This document shows positions 1 through 10,604 of a stretch of DNA of 52,442 nt, one piece after another. The first letter of the stretch is position 1, and every line of letters starts with the position of its first letter. The stretch is from Chara braunii (taxonomy: Eukaryota; Streptophyta; Charophyceae; Charales; Characeae): contig BFEA01000033.1 in the NCBI GenBank assembly GCA_003427395.1, positions 4,040,732 through 4,093,173 on the forward strand. The letters are read 5' to 3'. The notes under the pieces are model-generated. The model was not told where the DNA came from. It saw nothing but the letters and a program-made list of their open reading frames with translations, and made no database searches. Made by a program: the position numbers and the translations under genes.

Positions 1-38
1 TTGACATACATGAAAGAACATTTCTCTCTCGAAGAATC

Positions 39-76
39 TGACGGATACATCCATATGGATATGGATGTATCCGTCA
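39..76. repeat. Perfect 38-bp palindrome
   Basis: Two 18-bp arms (39-56 and 59-76) are exact reverse complements around a GG spacer. A (GA)n run follows at about 92-107. It could be a cruciform or hairpin site or the remnant of a small foldback element. No flanking target duplication is evident. Confidence 0.9.
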
Positions 77-634
77 CAAAATACAATAGAGAGAGAGAGA
101 GAGAGATGAAAGGGTATACGCACGGGTAGCGACGCATGGCCCAATCGTCACAATGGGATCATTTTCGTGTACCTTCTATCTCTGCGTATATTAGCCTCTT
201 GCCATCGTGTTCAGCCCAACGAAACCGTCGATGCCAGCCCATAACGGTCTTCCATGCCTTAGTTCCTATATGGCTCTTCAATATAGGGCGGATATGTCCG
301 GCCTGCATCCAAAACCAAATACATTTCTACTTCGGATACATCCTTCTATGTGGTGTGTTGGAAGTCATTAACGATATACTGAGGGTTATATTTCACTGCT
401 TAACGAATTGGTTTTTAAATAGCACACAGAATAATGTACTATTTTAACGAATAACATGTTAAGGAATAATCCCCATATCACGATCTCACTCAAGAATCAT
501 CCTAGTTAACTATACCTAAGCCTACCTCTAAGCAAGTGTCCAAAGAAAGGTAGACTCATGGCGAAATCTCCCCTATTTTAGGGTGGATCGCCAGAATCAC
601 CACCTATCAAAATATAATGTATCTCCTTTAAACT
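77..634. other. No recognisable gene
   Basis: AT-rich sequence. A 103-codon open frame at 136-447 (+) has no recognisable motif and biased, non-protein-like composition; I do not call it. From about 470 the sequence leads into the hairpin repeat array. Confidence 0.5.
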
Positions 635-1190
635 AAGAAAATTTCGGCAGCGCTTCCCGTAGGAAAAGTGTCTTTCCAGAATTTATATAGGCTCAAATAT
701 GGAAAACAAAAATAATCTCTGACTCTGAAAAGTCAAATTTTGTCTAACTCCTTGAATTAGTAGAAATTTGGGCAGCACTCCCTTTAGAAAGGGAGTCTTC
801 CCATATTTATACTAAGTCAGATATGAACTCAAAAGAAAACTTGAGTTCAATTTTAGACCTGATTTAACTAACTCCTTAGTTTCTTAGAAATTTCCGCAGC
901 ACTCCCTCTAGAAAAGTGCTATTCCAAAATTGATATTAGGCTAAGTTCAAAACTTGAGAATAACTTTGACTTCTCAAAGTCCAATTTTGTCTAACTCCCT
1001 GAATTAGTAAAAATTCGGACAACACTCCCTTTAGAAAGTGAGACTTTCCTGAATCCTACTAAGTCAGATATATGGAAAAGACAAGTTGAATTCTGACAAG
1101 TCAAAAGTTGACTAACTTCTTGGATTTGTAGAAATTTCGGCAGCGCTTCCCGTAGCAAAAGTAGCTTGCCAAGATTTATACAAAGCCAAG
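635..1190 (+). repeat. Hairpin repeat family A, five copies
   Basis: Five diverged copies lie at about 635-690, 761-816, 885-940, 1008-1062 and 1129-1190, roughly 120 bp apart. Each reads as AAATTTCGGCAGC, then a C-rich core near CTTCCCGTAG, then AAAAG and a TTCC segment, followed by an AT-rich linker. The links before them share the text TCTAACTCCTTGAATTAG in several copies. Core hairpins form in most copies with different pairs: ACTCCCTT/AAGGGAGT (777-784 with 789-796), GCACT/AGTGC (899-903 with 915-919), CGCTT/AAGTG in copy 1. Copy 4 pairs less clearly. There is no coding capacity. A structured non-coding RNA array or a transposon leader is the likeliest reading; the family is not one I can name. 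Confidence 0.75.
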
Positions 1191-1471
1191 TATAAAAAAG
1201 ATCTCAGAAAATGCAGGAATTGACCTAAGTAAAAAAAAAGTTATTACAGAAAATGCAGGAATTGACTCTAGCTCCTATGACTCCAGCACATGGCGAGCAA
1301 TTAAAGCAACTATCTATAATACTGAAATCCAAACAAAATAGTCATCTTACTCAGTCGCATGCAAACCAAACCACAAAGGTAAGTACTCTCATCATCCCAA
1401 GTTCATTCCATATAGATAGTTCATGAATCTTTAAGTCCTTGAATCCTTATACCCATCTTACATAAGACGTA

Positions 1472-2160
1472 GAGCTGGACCATTCGCCATGGAAACAATG
1501 TCCAACTTGTCTTTATGATATACACAAACAGGTTGCACAACTACTTCTCTCTTTTTTTGGGCAACTGACTAGGCCATTCGCCATGGAAACAATGTCTAGT
1601 CGCCCTGAGCTGTTTAATATCCAAAATTTTAGTATTTCTCTGACTTTATTTTCAAAAGAAAAGACAAATATGGGCAGGAGACTGAACCATTCACAGAAGA
1701 AACAATGTTCAGCTTGCCCAGACTATTTCCATTTATACTTTGTATTTTTCCTTTTCTCTTCTTAATGATATGGCTTAACGCTGGACCATTCACAGTAAAA
1801 ACAATGCCCAGCTGCCAGCTCACATGCAAATATACATAAAGTACTTTCCTTTATACTCAGTTTAATTTAGGTGCGTGGTTTTCAGGCTAAACCATTCACC
1901 ATGGAAACAATGCTTAGCCTTAGACCAAAAATCCTCCCTCAGAATAAACAAGAATTTAAACTCCTTCAATCAGGCAAACCCTCAAAGTTAACTAGAGTAA
2001 ACAGACCATTCAGAGTAGAAACAATGTCTGGTCCTCCAGGAAACAACTCGATAAACATAGCAACCAGGTCATTCACAGTAGAAACAATACATGGTCCTTC
2101 CGAAAACAACCAAATAAACATAGCCCTGAGCCATTCACGGTAGAAACAATGCTCAGGCTT
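1472..2160 (+). repeat. Hairpin repeat family B, eight copies with covarying stems
   Basis: A 19-nt element, CATTCRCMRTRGAAACAAT, recurs with few changes. The loops start at about 1481, 1575, 1688, 1785, 1892, 2008, 2071 and 2132. The bases on each side differ from copy to copy yet stay complementary: CTAGGC/GTCTAG in copy 2, CTGAAC/GTTCAG in copy 3, GGCTAA/TTAGCC in copy 5, CAGAC/GTCTG in copy 6, CCTGAGC/GCTCAGG in copy 8. Most stems are 5-8 bp with at most one mismatch or G-U pair. In copy 7 the closing C-G pair is T-A on both sides. Spacing runs from 61 to 116 bp and the linkers are unrelated. This is the pattern expected of a selected RNA (or cruciform) structure. I do not recognise the family. 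Confidence 0.85.
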
Positions 2161-3780
2161 TGGTTGACCCTTCCAAACACATGCAAAACTGCCTTCCTCC
2201 CACCTTCCCCCAATTTATACCTTAGTCCGCTTTCAGTCAAAACAAAAGAGAAACTTAAACTTTACTTTTACACATTCCTTCCATTCAGTCTGATTGGGTC
2301 CTGAAGGGAAAACAAAAACCATAGGGACAATCTCATGCATACAACAGTCATACAGCAGGGGGATAAACAAACATGGGTGGTAGTAGGTTGTACAGATGGA
2401 AGTGGTTTACCTGACGATTCCCTGCCTCCAGAACTCCTCCTGAGTACTGGCAGGGCTCCCGCAATCGGTGGGTGGACTCCCCACAGAGTCTTGACGCAGA
2501 CCTACGGGTTGCAATCCCGCCTGCCGCCTTCCTCTCAGAACAGGACCAGACTTACAGTAAGAAGGGCAGGAGAAGAAATATTTTAGACTCTCAGATCCAA
2601 GAGGGGTGCTCTCAAGCTCACTGGAGAGGGTCTTGATACCTTGGATCGCCTGAGGGCCCCGCAATGATGGCCAAAACAAAACCAGTTGGGTCAACTCCGA
2701 AGTCAAACCTGCCAAATCAAATCTTTGCTGGCCTCGTAAGTCCTGACACTAATCTCCCTTCTTGTCCTGCCCGATCACTTCCCCAAGTCTCAATACCTCT
2801 CCTCAGCCCGATCGCTGCCGCACAACAGCCTGAAGCAACCTGTAGCGGCCAACAGCACCCAGCCGCAGCTCGCAACAGTCTCGCCTTTCACCAGTCCCTC
2901 ACCCACACACACCGAGAACACAGTCCGCAGTCTCTCCCTTTCGGTGAGTTCAGTCCGCCCGCGAGCTCGTGGCGGAGGGGCATTGGCCACTAGCAAGTCC
3001 GCAGATCCTTCACACCTCTCGCTCCATTCTACCCAGATGGTCGGGCAGTCTACGGCTCAACTCCCAAATCTTCCAACCGGATTCATACCGCTCTTCATGA
3101 TAGGACGAGCAACGCGTCAGCCGACAAGGTGGGTTCTCGAAGCCCGCAGCCAACCAGCAGCCACTCCCTTAATTCAGCAACGGTGTTTTGGCCAGACAAC
3201 CGAGGCTTCCGGTTCGCTGTTGTTCCCTCTTTCCCTTGCTTTAGCTGGAGAGTATGGCCTTTCCTTAAGCGGTCCGTTCGCGGCTTGCTCCAACGCTTCC
3301 ACAGGTAAGTCCTCAAAGTCGTGACTCGCTCCCATCCACTCCACTCGGCAGGTTGAGCCATACACCTATCAACCAGCGACTCGGTTGGAGTTAGCTCGTT
3401 CAATGGGCTAGGCCGCTCAAACGGCTAACGCTAAGCCTGCAACTTCGTCACTTGCACAATACGGCTCGGTCCTGGCAACGAGTCAGCAACACTGCCGAAG
3501 CGGGGTAGCAGCGATAGGATACCCGTAAGCCCGGCCAAGTCCGATGTCCTCTGCGACCCCGTTCCCCTTGCACGTTCGGCAGTCACTTAGCTATAAGTCG
3601 GCTGCCATCTCTGTCTGTACGCGCCTTCACCTTCATAAGGAGTCAGGTACGTGTCACGACCCCACCCCTTCTGTACCTTGCTCCTTCTTTGCTCTCTCCT
3701 CCCTAACTCCTACTACAGTCCACCGTTTGCCGTTCCGTCTCCGCCACTACGTTCGCCCTGCCCCAAAACGTCTACCTTGA
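2161..3780. other. Non-coding pyrimidine-rich stretch
   Basis: No protein-like frame is seen. The DNA is C/T-rich with recurring short elements: GATAGGA-like boxes near 3098, 3513, 4048 and 4208, and GTAAGT/GTAAGC splice-donor-like boxes near 3303, 3524, 4001 and 4105. It may be a transcript leader or a transposon's untranslated part. Confidence 0.4.
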
Positions 3781-3990
3781 ACTTCGTCTCGGTGAAATCG
3801 GTCAAGACATAACCGAGATACACCCGTTTCCTTTCCCTCTCCAACGTGCACGCACCTGGCGCGATTCATCGGCCAGGTTCACCCGCCTCCTTTCCTTCTT
3901 ACAACTCCGAACTTGTCTACTAACTCCTAAATCTAACCCCAAATCCCCCATTGGAACTACAGTCAAGCTCATTCCAGAGAATGAGCGACA
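3781..3990 (+). repeat. Three consecutive hairpin units
   Basis: Perfect 7-bp stems occur at 3787-3793/3812-3818 (TCTCGGT/ACCGAGA), 3854-3860/3872-3878 (ACCTGGC/GCCAGGT) and 3967-3973/3980-3986 (GCTCATT/AATGAGC). Similar pyrimidine tracts near CCGTTTCCTTTCC and CCGCCTCCTTTCC follow the first two. The stems are unrelated in sequence but placed alike, as in arrays A and B. Confidence 0.6.
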
Positions 3991-4539
3991 CCCCTGTCGT
4001 TAGGTAAGTCGCCAGCCTCCCAGTTGGCCATACACCACTTCCTTCTATAGGATCTGCAAAGTCGAATGAATCTTCCATCGGGACAGGGCCAGATACGTCT
4101 GCCAGGTAAGCTCTTTCCCAACGCCCCCGTTTCTTACCCTTTTCTCCTCCTTCGACTTTCCCCGTCGGCCTCCCGCTCCCCGTAACTAACTGTACTCCCC
4201 CTATTAGCGATAGGATGGTCAAAATCGAACGAATCTTCGACTAAAACGTGTCCCGATGCATTCGGCGCCTCGCCATTTCTCCCCTAGTGCAGCCTACAAT
4301 CTGCATAGCGCCAAATTCGCTCCCTCTCATCAAAATCCAACCGCGCCATTGAACCCGCGATGTTCCGAAACTCCTATTCAACCTTTTAATTCGCCCGATT
4401 CCCTACAGAATCGAGCAAAATCTCCACTTTTCCGCTCCTGCCATATCCGCCATCACCATCTCTCCACGCAGCTATTTCTCTTACTAGCTCTAAATCTAAT
4501 CAACTAATCTCAAAACTAACTACCCCATCGAAATCGCCT

Positions 4540-4970
4540 ACCTCAGAAATCCTCTGATTTGCCCCCTTCCCCGCCCGTTTCCATCGAGTAACGGGCGGGC
4601 CCTTCGTTTCCTCCCTCGCTTCTCCCCCTCCTCCGCCATAGCCTCTACGCACTACCTTTCTTACTAACCTCCTATTACACTAACTTTTCACTAATTCTGA
4701 CTTCATAGTCCTACTCGCAGCCACCCGAAACCCCCATTTTGGGTCTTCCCCCGCCCGTTTCCGTGGGGAAACGGGTGAGATCTTCACTTTGCACTCTTCC
4801 CCTCGGCACTTCGCCATAGCTCCCGCGCAGACCTTCTCCTACTAACCACCGATTTTACTAATCTAACCCCGTATCTGACTTCACCATGCAGCTCGCCCGG
4901 GGCCAAAACTCCGGGATCGCCTCTCTCCCCGCTCGATTTCATCACGGATCGAGCGGGCTTCGCAATTTTC
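4540..4970 (+). repeat. Hairpin repeat family C, three copies
   Basis: Strong GC hairpins recur every ~185 bp: 4570-4579/4590-4599 (10 bp, CCCGCCCGTT/AACGGGCGGG), 4754-4762/4767-4775 (9 bp, CCCGTTTCC/GGAAACGGG) and 4928-4936/4949-4957 (9 bp, CCCGCTCGA/TCGAGCGGG). Intervening text is also shared, for example TTCGCCATAGC-like and CTTCTCCTACTAACC-like segments. All three start with CCCG and then vary on both arms together. Confidence 0.7.
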
Positions 4971-6085
4971 TCCCCACCATCTCTCACTTCGTCGCGCATG
5001 CACCTCGCGCAAAACTGCGTCTGGGTACACTCCCTTTCACTGCACCCGTATCTCGCACCCCCGGCTACTCCTTCTCACCCGTTTTTCCACCGCACGTATC
5101 CTGTGCAGAATCCCGGCCCGATTCGTCCTCCCTCTCAGCTTCTGCTTTCCTGTCTTGGCACCTTAACGCTCGCTCGCTTGTTGCGCCCGCTGCTGCCCGC
5201 CTCCTCCGCTCATTTCCCTTACCCCCGCAATCGCCGATCCGGCCTCTCACTCAGCGCAGTGTGGCGGCACTCGGCACTCCGACAACACTTTGCCGCGGCT
5301 CCGCCCCTCGATTTATGCACGTCTTCCGTGCGCAGGGGGCATGCAAATTTCCTTGTATCGTTCCAATTTTAACGGATGTCCCGAAGGACCCCTCCCAGTG
5401 GCAGGCACCCCACGGTGCTGCCAGCGCCTCGAGCCCAAGCAAAGCCAGCCGGGCCCGAGCTCAGGCCTGAATTTCAATGGTTCATGGTGCGTCGCTGAGC
5501 TAGGCCCATAGACCCTAGAAGTAAGCCCGACCCCGCATCTCAAGTTAAAACGGGGCGCGGCTTCGGCGTAGCCACAAAAACAGTTTGTAAATACACTTCA
5601 GGCAGCCCCGCGAATACAGCACACTCTACGTGACCATACATTAGGCCCAATATCTCGTCTCAGAACGGGGCGCGAGTAAAACAAAAAATGTACGGAAAAA
5701 ATTAAGGAAAAGAAAGTATCAAGGCCCCGTCGCGGCTACCGGGCCCGATGCCCGTCCCGTGGGCCAGGCCCGCCACCGTGTCCTTTACCAAAACCGAGGG
5801 GGATAGCCCCACCGGGCCCTCGACTCCTCAGTTTCGCCTCGCGCCGCTCTGCTGCCGCAACATCGACGCCCGCTGGCCTCGATCCCAGAGCCTCCACTGT
5901 GTCAACCCAGTATCATAACCTATAGGGCTAAGCCCAAGCCTGAGACCAACATCTGCGAAGTGCCATACAAGGTGGTGCGGCGCTGCGCTCAGGGCCAAGG
6001 AAATTGGCTTGAGCCCCATCTCTACCTACAACCGTGCGCGCGACCACCCAGCGTCTCCGCCGACTTACCAGGCTGTACCACGGCC
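4971..6085. other. GC-rich non-coding stretch
   Basis: Open frames here (for example 4886-5470) are of biased composition and overlap on both strands; none shows a domain. Two related CCCCG...CGGGGCGCG hairpin-like segments sit near 5532-5562 and 5642-5675. Confidence 0.4.
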
Positions 6086-6184
6086 GCCACTCGCGCCACT
6101 CCGCGCGCCTGTCTCTTATACACATCTAGATGTGTATAAGAGACAGTGCCAAATCAAATCTGCCACTCGCGCCACTCCGCGCGC
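6086..6184. other. Nextera mate-pair junction adapter left in the assembly
   Basis: 6109-6146 is the Tn5 mosaic end CTGTCTCTTATACACATCT followed directly by its reverse complement, which is the junction linker of the Nextera mate-pair method. The same 23-bp genomic segment lies on both sides (6086-6108 and 6162-6184), as expected when reads across a circularisation junction are assembled. This is an artefact, not biology. Sequence on the two sides may not be contiguous in the genome. Confidence 0.97.
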
Positions 6185-6571
6185 CAAGACCTACCGCAGT
6201 CACACTGTCGCCGTCGAGGTCGTCCTCCGTGCGCACGAGTAACTCAGTCAAACATACCGACCAAAGACAAATGTATCTAAATCCTAGTCTAATCAAGAAT
6301 AAACAAAAATAAAAATAAAAATAAAGATAAAGTAGAAACGAACCGGTCGGCGTCCGCGCCGGCTCTATGATCAACGATAGAAACGGAATCACTCGTGCCT
6401 CAAACCTGCGCGCCCATGTACTCTCTATTGTAGTCAACCATCCAGTCAACGTAATCACAGACACAGCCGCGCCTAGCGCGGTATACTTAAACTTCGAACC
6501 AAAACTATCTCCTGTCGCTTGCACAAACCAGGGCGGATACCCTTGTAAGGGTATTCGCACCGACACCGCTC

Positions 6572-7039
6572 ATGATCGGCAGAGTGTTCCTTCCCACGAG
6601 GATCACAGGTAACCCTAGAGTGAGGCCAAAAATTTCCCCACGTGACCAGGCAAATAAAAGGCAAAAAAACAATCCACCACTCGTCATCTCGCCCAGACAG
6701 AGAGTACTACCCTTCGGGCCCACTGCGAGGCAAGATGAAGCGATGGGTATGAACCCACCTAGGGATATCAGACGAGAAGAAGGTGCTGCCCGTAACCCCA
6801 TGAAAAGCAACCAGCAGCAAGATGCTCCGTCAACCAGCGGAAGAAGGAACAATGAAGGGAAACGGGACAGGCCATGCGCTAGCACACCGAGCGTCGGTCG
6901 ACAGAACAGTAGAGGGCAGCACATGCCTTCACAGGGCAACTCTACTATCTCCACTGCCAATTCTACGAGAGAAGGAATGGCAAAGAAGGGAAGCACGAGC
7001 CACAAGAAAGGGAGAAAAGGGGTTATTGAATCCCCATGA
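6572..7039 (+). CDS. Basic low-complexity ORF upstream of PLE1 (uncertain)
   Basis: An open frame of 155 codons codes for a basic, polar protein rich in Arg, Ser, Asn, Pro and Gln (segments such as PSTSGRRNNEGKRDRP and KKGSTSHKKGRKG). It has no recognised domain. It lies ~170 bp before the broken Penelope-like reverse transcriptase and could be that element's N-terminal or gag-like part. It may equally be a chance frame. A T-rich stretch at 7081-7145 separates the two. Confidence 0.35.
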   Translation: MIGRVFLPTRITGNPRVRPKISPRDQANKRQKNNPPLVISPRQRVLPFGPTARQDEAMGMNPPRDIRREEGAARNPMKSNQQQDAPSTSGRRNNEGKRDRPCASTPSVGRQNSRGQHMPSQGNSTISTANSTREGMAKKGSTSHKKGRKGVIESP

Positions 7040-7207
7040 CGCATGCATTTGTCTGTCTTTCCACATGGTCGATAATTTGTCGATTTTTTTCTTGGGTTTT
7101 TTTCTTTACTTTATTTTCTTTTTTCTGTTTTGATTCTTTTTTTAGGCTTTTTACATATCGCGTTTGACACCGCTGCCACCCCGGAAGTACTGGCCATTCA
7201 CGAGTGA

Positions 7208-9393
7208 ATGACTCCCTCATCAAGGTGTTGTACGATGCGCAGGTTGAAGGATTCAAGCCCAACGAGGGAGGAGGATGGGTTACCCTGCCCTCCGAAAGAA
7301 CAGCCTAGAGAACAAGAAAACAAGAGAAGAAGGAATCCGTCCACGTCAGGTACACAAGCAAGCTCATGGAGGCCGCTCCACTCAGGAGGATTGTCTTGGA
7401 AGCGCTGCAACAAGTCGTCAGTGATAGATCGAAGGATTGGCTGGATGAGGTCGTCATAGGGTGGCACTATGACGAACCACTTGGATTTAAGCTGCAAACC
7501 TGGCAAGGTCTTCAAGAAATTCAAGTTGGCGGAGTGGGAGGCAAGCTACAAGCCAGACTACTGCAGGTGCGGAGATGGGAGGCATGCGGATTTCCTCAGT
7601 CCTTCTTCCATCAGGCTATTACCAAATGAGGGTTATCTGCATGTCATCACCTCGGACACCGGAATTACCAACAACGGGCGCCTGCAACTGATGCTCAATG
7701 CCGGCCTCAACCACATACCCATGAGGGCGTTGGATGAAGACTACGCAGTCGGAGAGCTAGAGGACGCACTGGACAAGCTACTGACGACAAAGGAGTGTGA
7801 CACGGAACTATCCATGGGGGAAGAAAGGCGAGTGAAGAGCATCGCAATGGAGAACATCAAGTGTCGCATCAGAGACTATCACATGGGGCACATGCACATA
7901 GCGGGAGAATCCATCAACATCGTTGCGGTCAGGAAGGAGATCGAATGGCTGACATGAATGTATCTAGTCTGCCCGATTGACAATGCACCGCACACGCCTA
8001 CGTTCATCTGCATCAACTTCATTCGAAGATTGGCGCTAGAGCGACTATCTGGCCCTGACTTCGTCTCACTCCCGCAGACACCTGATGAAGTAGGCACAAG
8101 AATATTAGCACAGGCCAAGGCCTTCGCGCCTTCCAGACACTTCGAGGACAGAATGCCATTACCTCATCTGATGACGGTCTACAAAGTGCACAAGGAATCC
8201 TTCAAGTGGATCACCAATACCGCAGGCTCAGTACTTTCGCACATCGCAGACATCTGCGACTGCCTACTCAAGCTCCTAGCGGTAGACGTACAAGTACTGT
8301 GTGCCAGCAGGAGTAATGAGGTGATGGCGGAGCACGGCATGAGACCAAATTATTGGTGACCTATCTCTTCAGTAGGGGAGTTTGTGGCTAATCTCTCGCG
8401 GAACGTGTACTCCATCTACACCGGAGACATCACACGATGCTTCGAAGCCATACCAACGGACAACTCAGACGATGGGCTGATCTCCGCGATCAAATTTTTC
8501 GTAAAAACGGCAATGGAATGGAGGAGATCGAGGACTGCAAGAGACGTCGCTGCCATCACCATCGCCGCCAACGATTCGCTGCATCCTAGCTGAGTGGATG
8601 AGGAACAAGAGAGGGAATATGAAAAACTCTACTTTAGGGAGAGGGATATCATTAGGATCTGCGAATGGCTTGTGACCAACGGGGTTGTGCAGATGGGGGA
8701 CAGAGTATGGCGCCAAGTTCTGGGCATCCCAATGGGACTTGCCTACTCTCCTGCCCTATGCGATGTGTATTTTTTTAAGTATGAGTTTGAACTGATTTTG
8801 CGCTTAGTAGAGAACCAGGATTGGCAGGTCGTGAAGTGCTTCGAAGACACGTATAGATACATTGATGATTTGTGTTTTCTTTTAATAACATGATAATTAA
8901 GGAGTTTCTCGGCAGGGATGTCCCTGGCCCCGACCATGTCTCAGGGTTCTACCCGCACCAATTCATCAAAGTAAAGGAGACAACCACAGTCAAGATCGAT
9001 GGGCAGGGACTGGTCGCGAACTTTCTAAACATTATGTTATCCATCGCATCTACCACAGATGGCACGTACGCCACATGCAAGCACGGCAAAAGGAGTGGTC
9101 TCAATTTTAGTATCGTCAAATTCATGAAATTTAAATCGAACCGTAGCATTACGCAGTCATTGCAAATACTGACGGCACAAACGATACTAATTCTGCTCCT
9201 TTGCTCGGATGAGCAGGAGGCCGCCTCTGAAATCAATGCCCTGGTCCAGACCATGATCGCTAATGGCTTTTGCAGGCGAGAATGTTGGAAAGTAATCGAA
9301 AATGTTTTTGAGAACAGAGGCAAGTATCAACCAGGGAGGGTAGATGATGTCATGGTCATAAGCATCCTGATTGCCAGATTCCGAATGCCCTAA
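7208..9393 (+). pseudogene. PLE1: broken Penelope-like reverse transcriptase
   Basis: One main frame runs from about 7469 to 8880 and then shifts by one base in a T-run (8877-8883) into the frame that ends at 9393. Seen in order: a CxC motif (YCRCGDG, about 7556-7576); GLNHIPM about 70 residues later, as in the N-terminal region of Penelope-like RTs; the K-H-K motif YKVHKESFKW; motif A GDITRCFEAIP; motif B GIPMGLAYSPALCD; and catalytic YIDDL (about 8856-8870). A thumb-like C-terminal region follows. In-frame stops at 7955, 8357 and 8591 are all TGA. The CxC linker is characteristic of the permuted (Naiad/Chlamys) Penelope-like clade, but I find no GIY-YIG endonuclease upstream. The copy appears dead unless the TGAs are read through. 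Confidence 0.8.
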
Positions 9394-9517
9394 AACTGTG
9401 TGTGGTTGTTTGTGATAGTGTGTGGCGGAAACCGGAAGGGTGTGGCCGGAAGGCCCGATACCCTTCGGTATCCTGCCTTCCGACCCCTCCCCTGCCACCG
9501 GTGGGTAAGAGGTGGGG

Positions 9518-9549
<32 letters not shown>

Positions 9550-9590
9550 TACACACACACACATTCTTTTTTTTTTTTTTTTTTTTCTTC
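9394..9590. repeat. PLE1 3' flank, (CA)n and poly-T tracts
   Basis: About 125 bp of probable 3' untranslated sequence, including an inverted pair around GGCCGGAAGG...CCTTCCGACC, leads into a (CA)n tract at 9519-9563 and a T-run to about 9586. Penelope-like elements of this clade are known to favour microsatellites. Confidence 0.7.
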
Positions 9591-9915
9591 TGTGTATCGT
9601 TTGCAAGTACTACATGCCATGGGAGGACTGGGTATAGCACTACATATCTGCCATTTTATGATTCACTTCTGCAGCACCCGACGTCGGTTATGGGACGCTT
9701 CAGCAGATGGCAAGACATTGCCGACCTTATTGCAAGAAACGAATGCATAAGTACGAACGTTTAAAAAAAAAGGCCCCCGTAGTAAGATGTAGGACGCTGT
9801 CAGACGTCTTCGCTGAAGCAGAATAGGATGAGGGTGCACGGGACGGTACCGGAGCGAACACTAGGGCTCCGCGTTTTTTTTTATTTCCTTTCCCTTTTTT
9901 TACTTTTTCCTTTTT

Positions 9916-9947
<32 letters not shown>

Positions 9948-10440
9948 CCTTTTTTCCTTTTTTTCTTTTCCTTGTTGTTTGTTTTGGTCCAATGGTTTCG
10001 AAACCCGAATTAGTCGGCGCCATCATAAGAACTTAGATATTGACAACATGTGCGGACTATTTAAGCGTTTGGACCCCCCCGTTTTCTCCCATCCCAGTTT
10101 CAGTACGCATGCGCTTTGTTTGGGCCAAGGGGGAGGCGAGGTCCGGCAAAAGGTATCAACGATTTTCACAGTGAGCTCGGCTGCAGAGGTGACGGTGACA
10201 GGACCTCCGTTTTTTCGGCGGACGACTGCAGCAGGCGGCATGGATTACATGGTCGATCTGGCTATGGTGGACCATTTGATTGGCAACGTCGATGACATGG
10301 TATAAGCTCCCGAACCGACGGCTTTTCGGCGAAGGTCTCCAGTCTTTCTCAAGTTCTTGTTGAGCCCTTTCTGCGCATAGCATTGCTCACTCCTATGGCT
10401 GCTCGTCATCCTGTATAAGGGACGTGCGCAATCCAACGGA
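9591..10440. other. No gene seen; T-rich tract
   Basis: Only a long T-rich tract (9911-9979) stands out. Frames across it are artefacts of low complexity. Confidence 0.5.
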
Positions 10441-10604
10441 AAAATTTCCTAGAATTAAATAATCATTCTATAGTAAAATTACGATCTAAATTTAAATTTT
10501 CATTCCATCTTAAAAAATGTCATTCTAATTTTAAAAATTTTCATCTTACTTGCAAACTTTCATTCCAAGAATAGGGTATCCCTTCTTATTTGGACCGCAT
10601 GCTA

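Noticed and set aside
1472-2160. CRISPR-like spaced direct repeats
   Set aside because: The context is eukaryotic, spacing is irregular (61-116 bp) and the arms vary with the loop fixed, the reverse of CRISPR repeats.
4886-5470. 194-codon ORF with Arg/Pro/Ser bias
   Set aside because: It overlaps the family C hairpins and has equally long overlapping frames in other phases; no domain.
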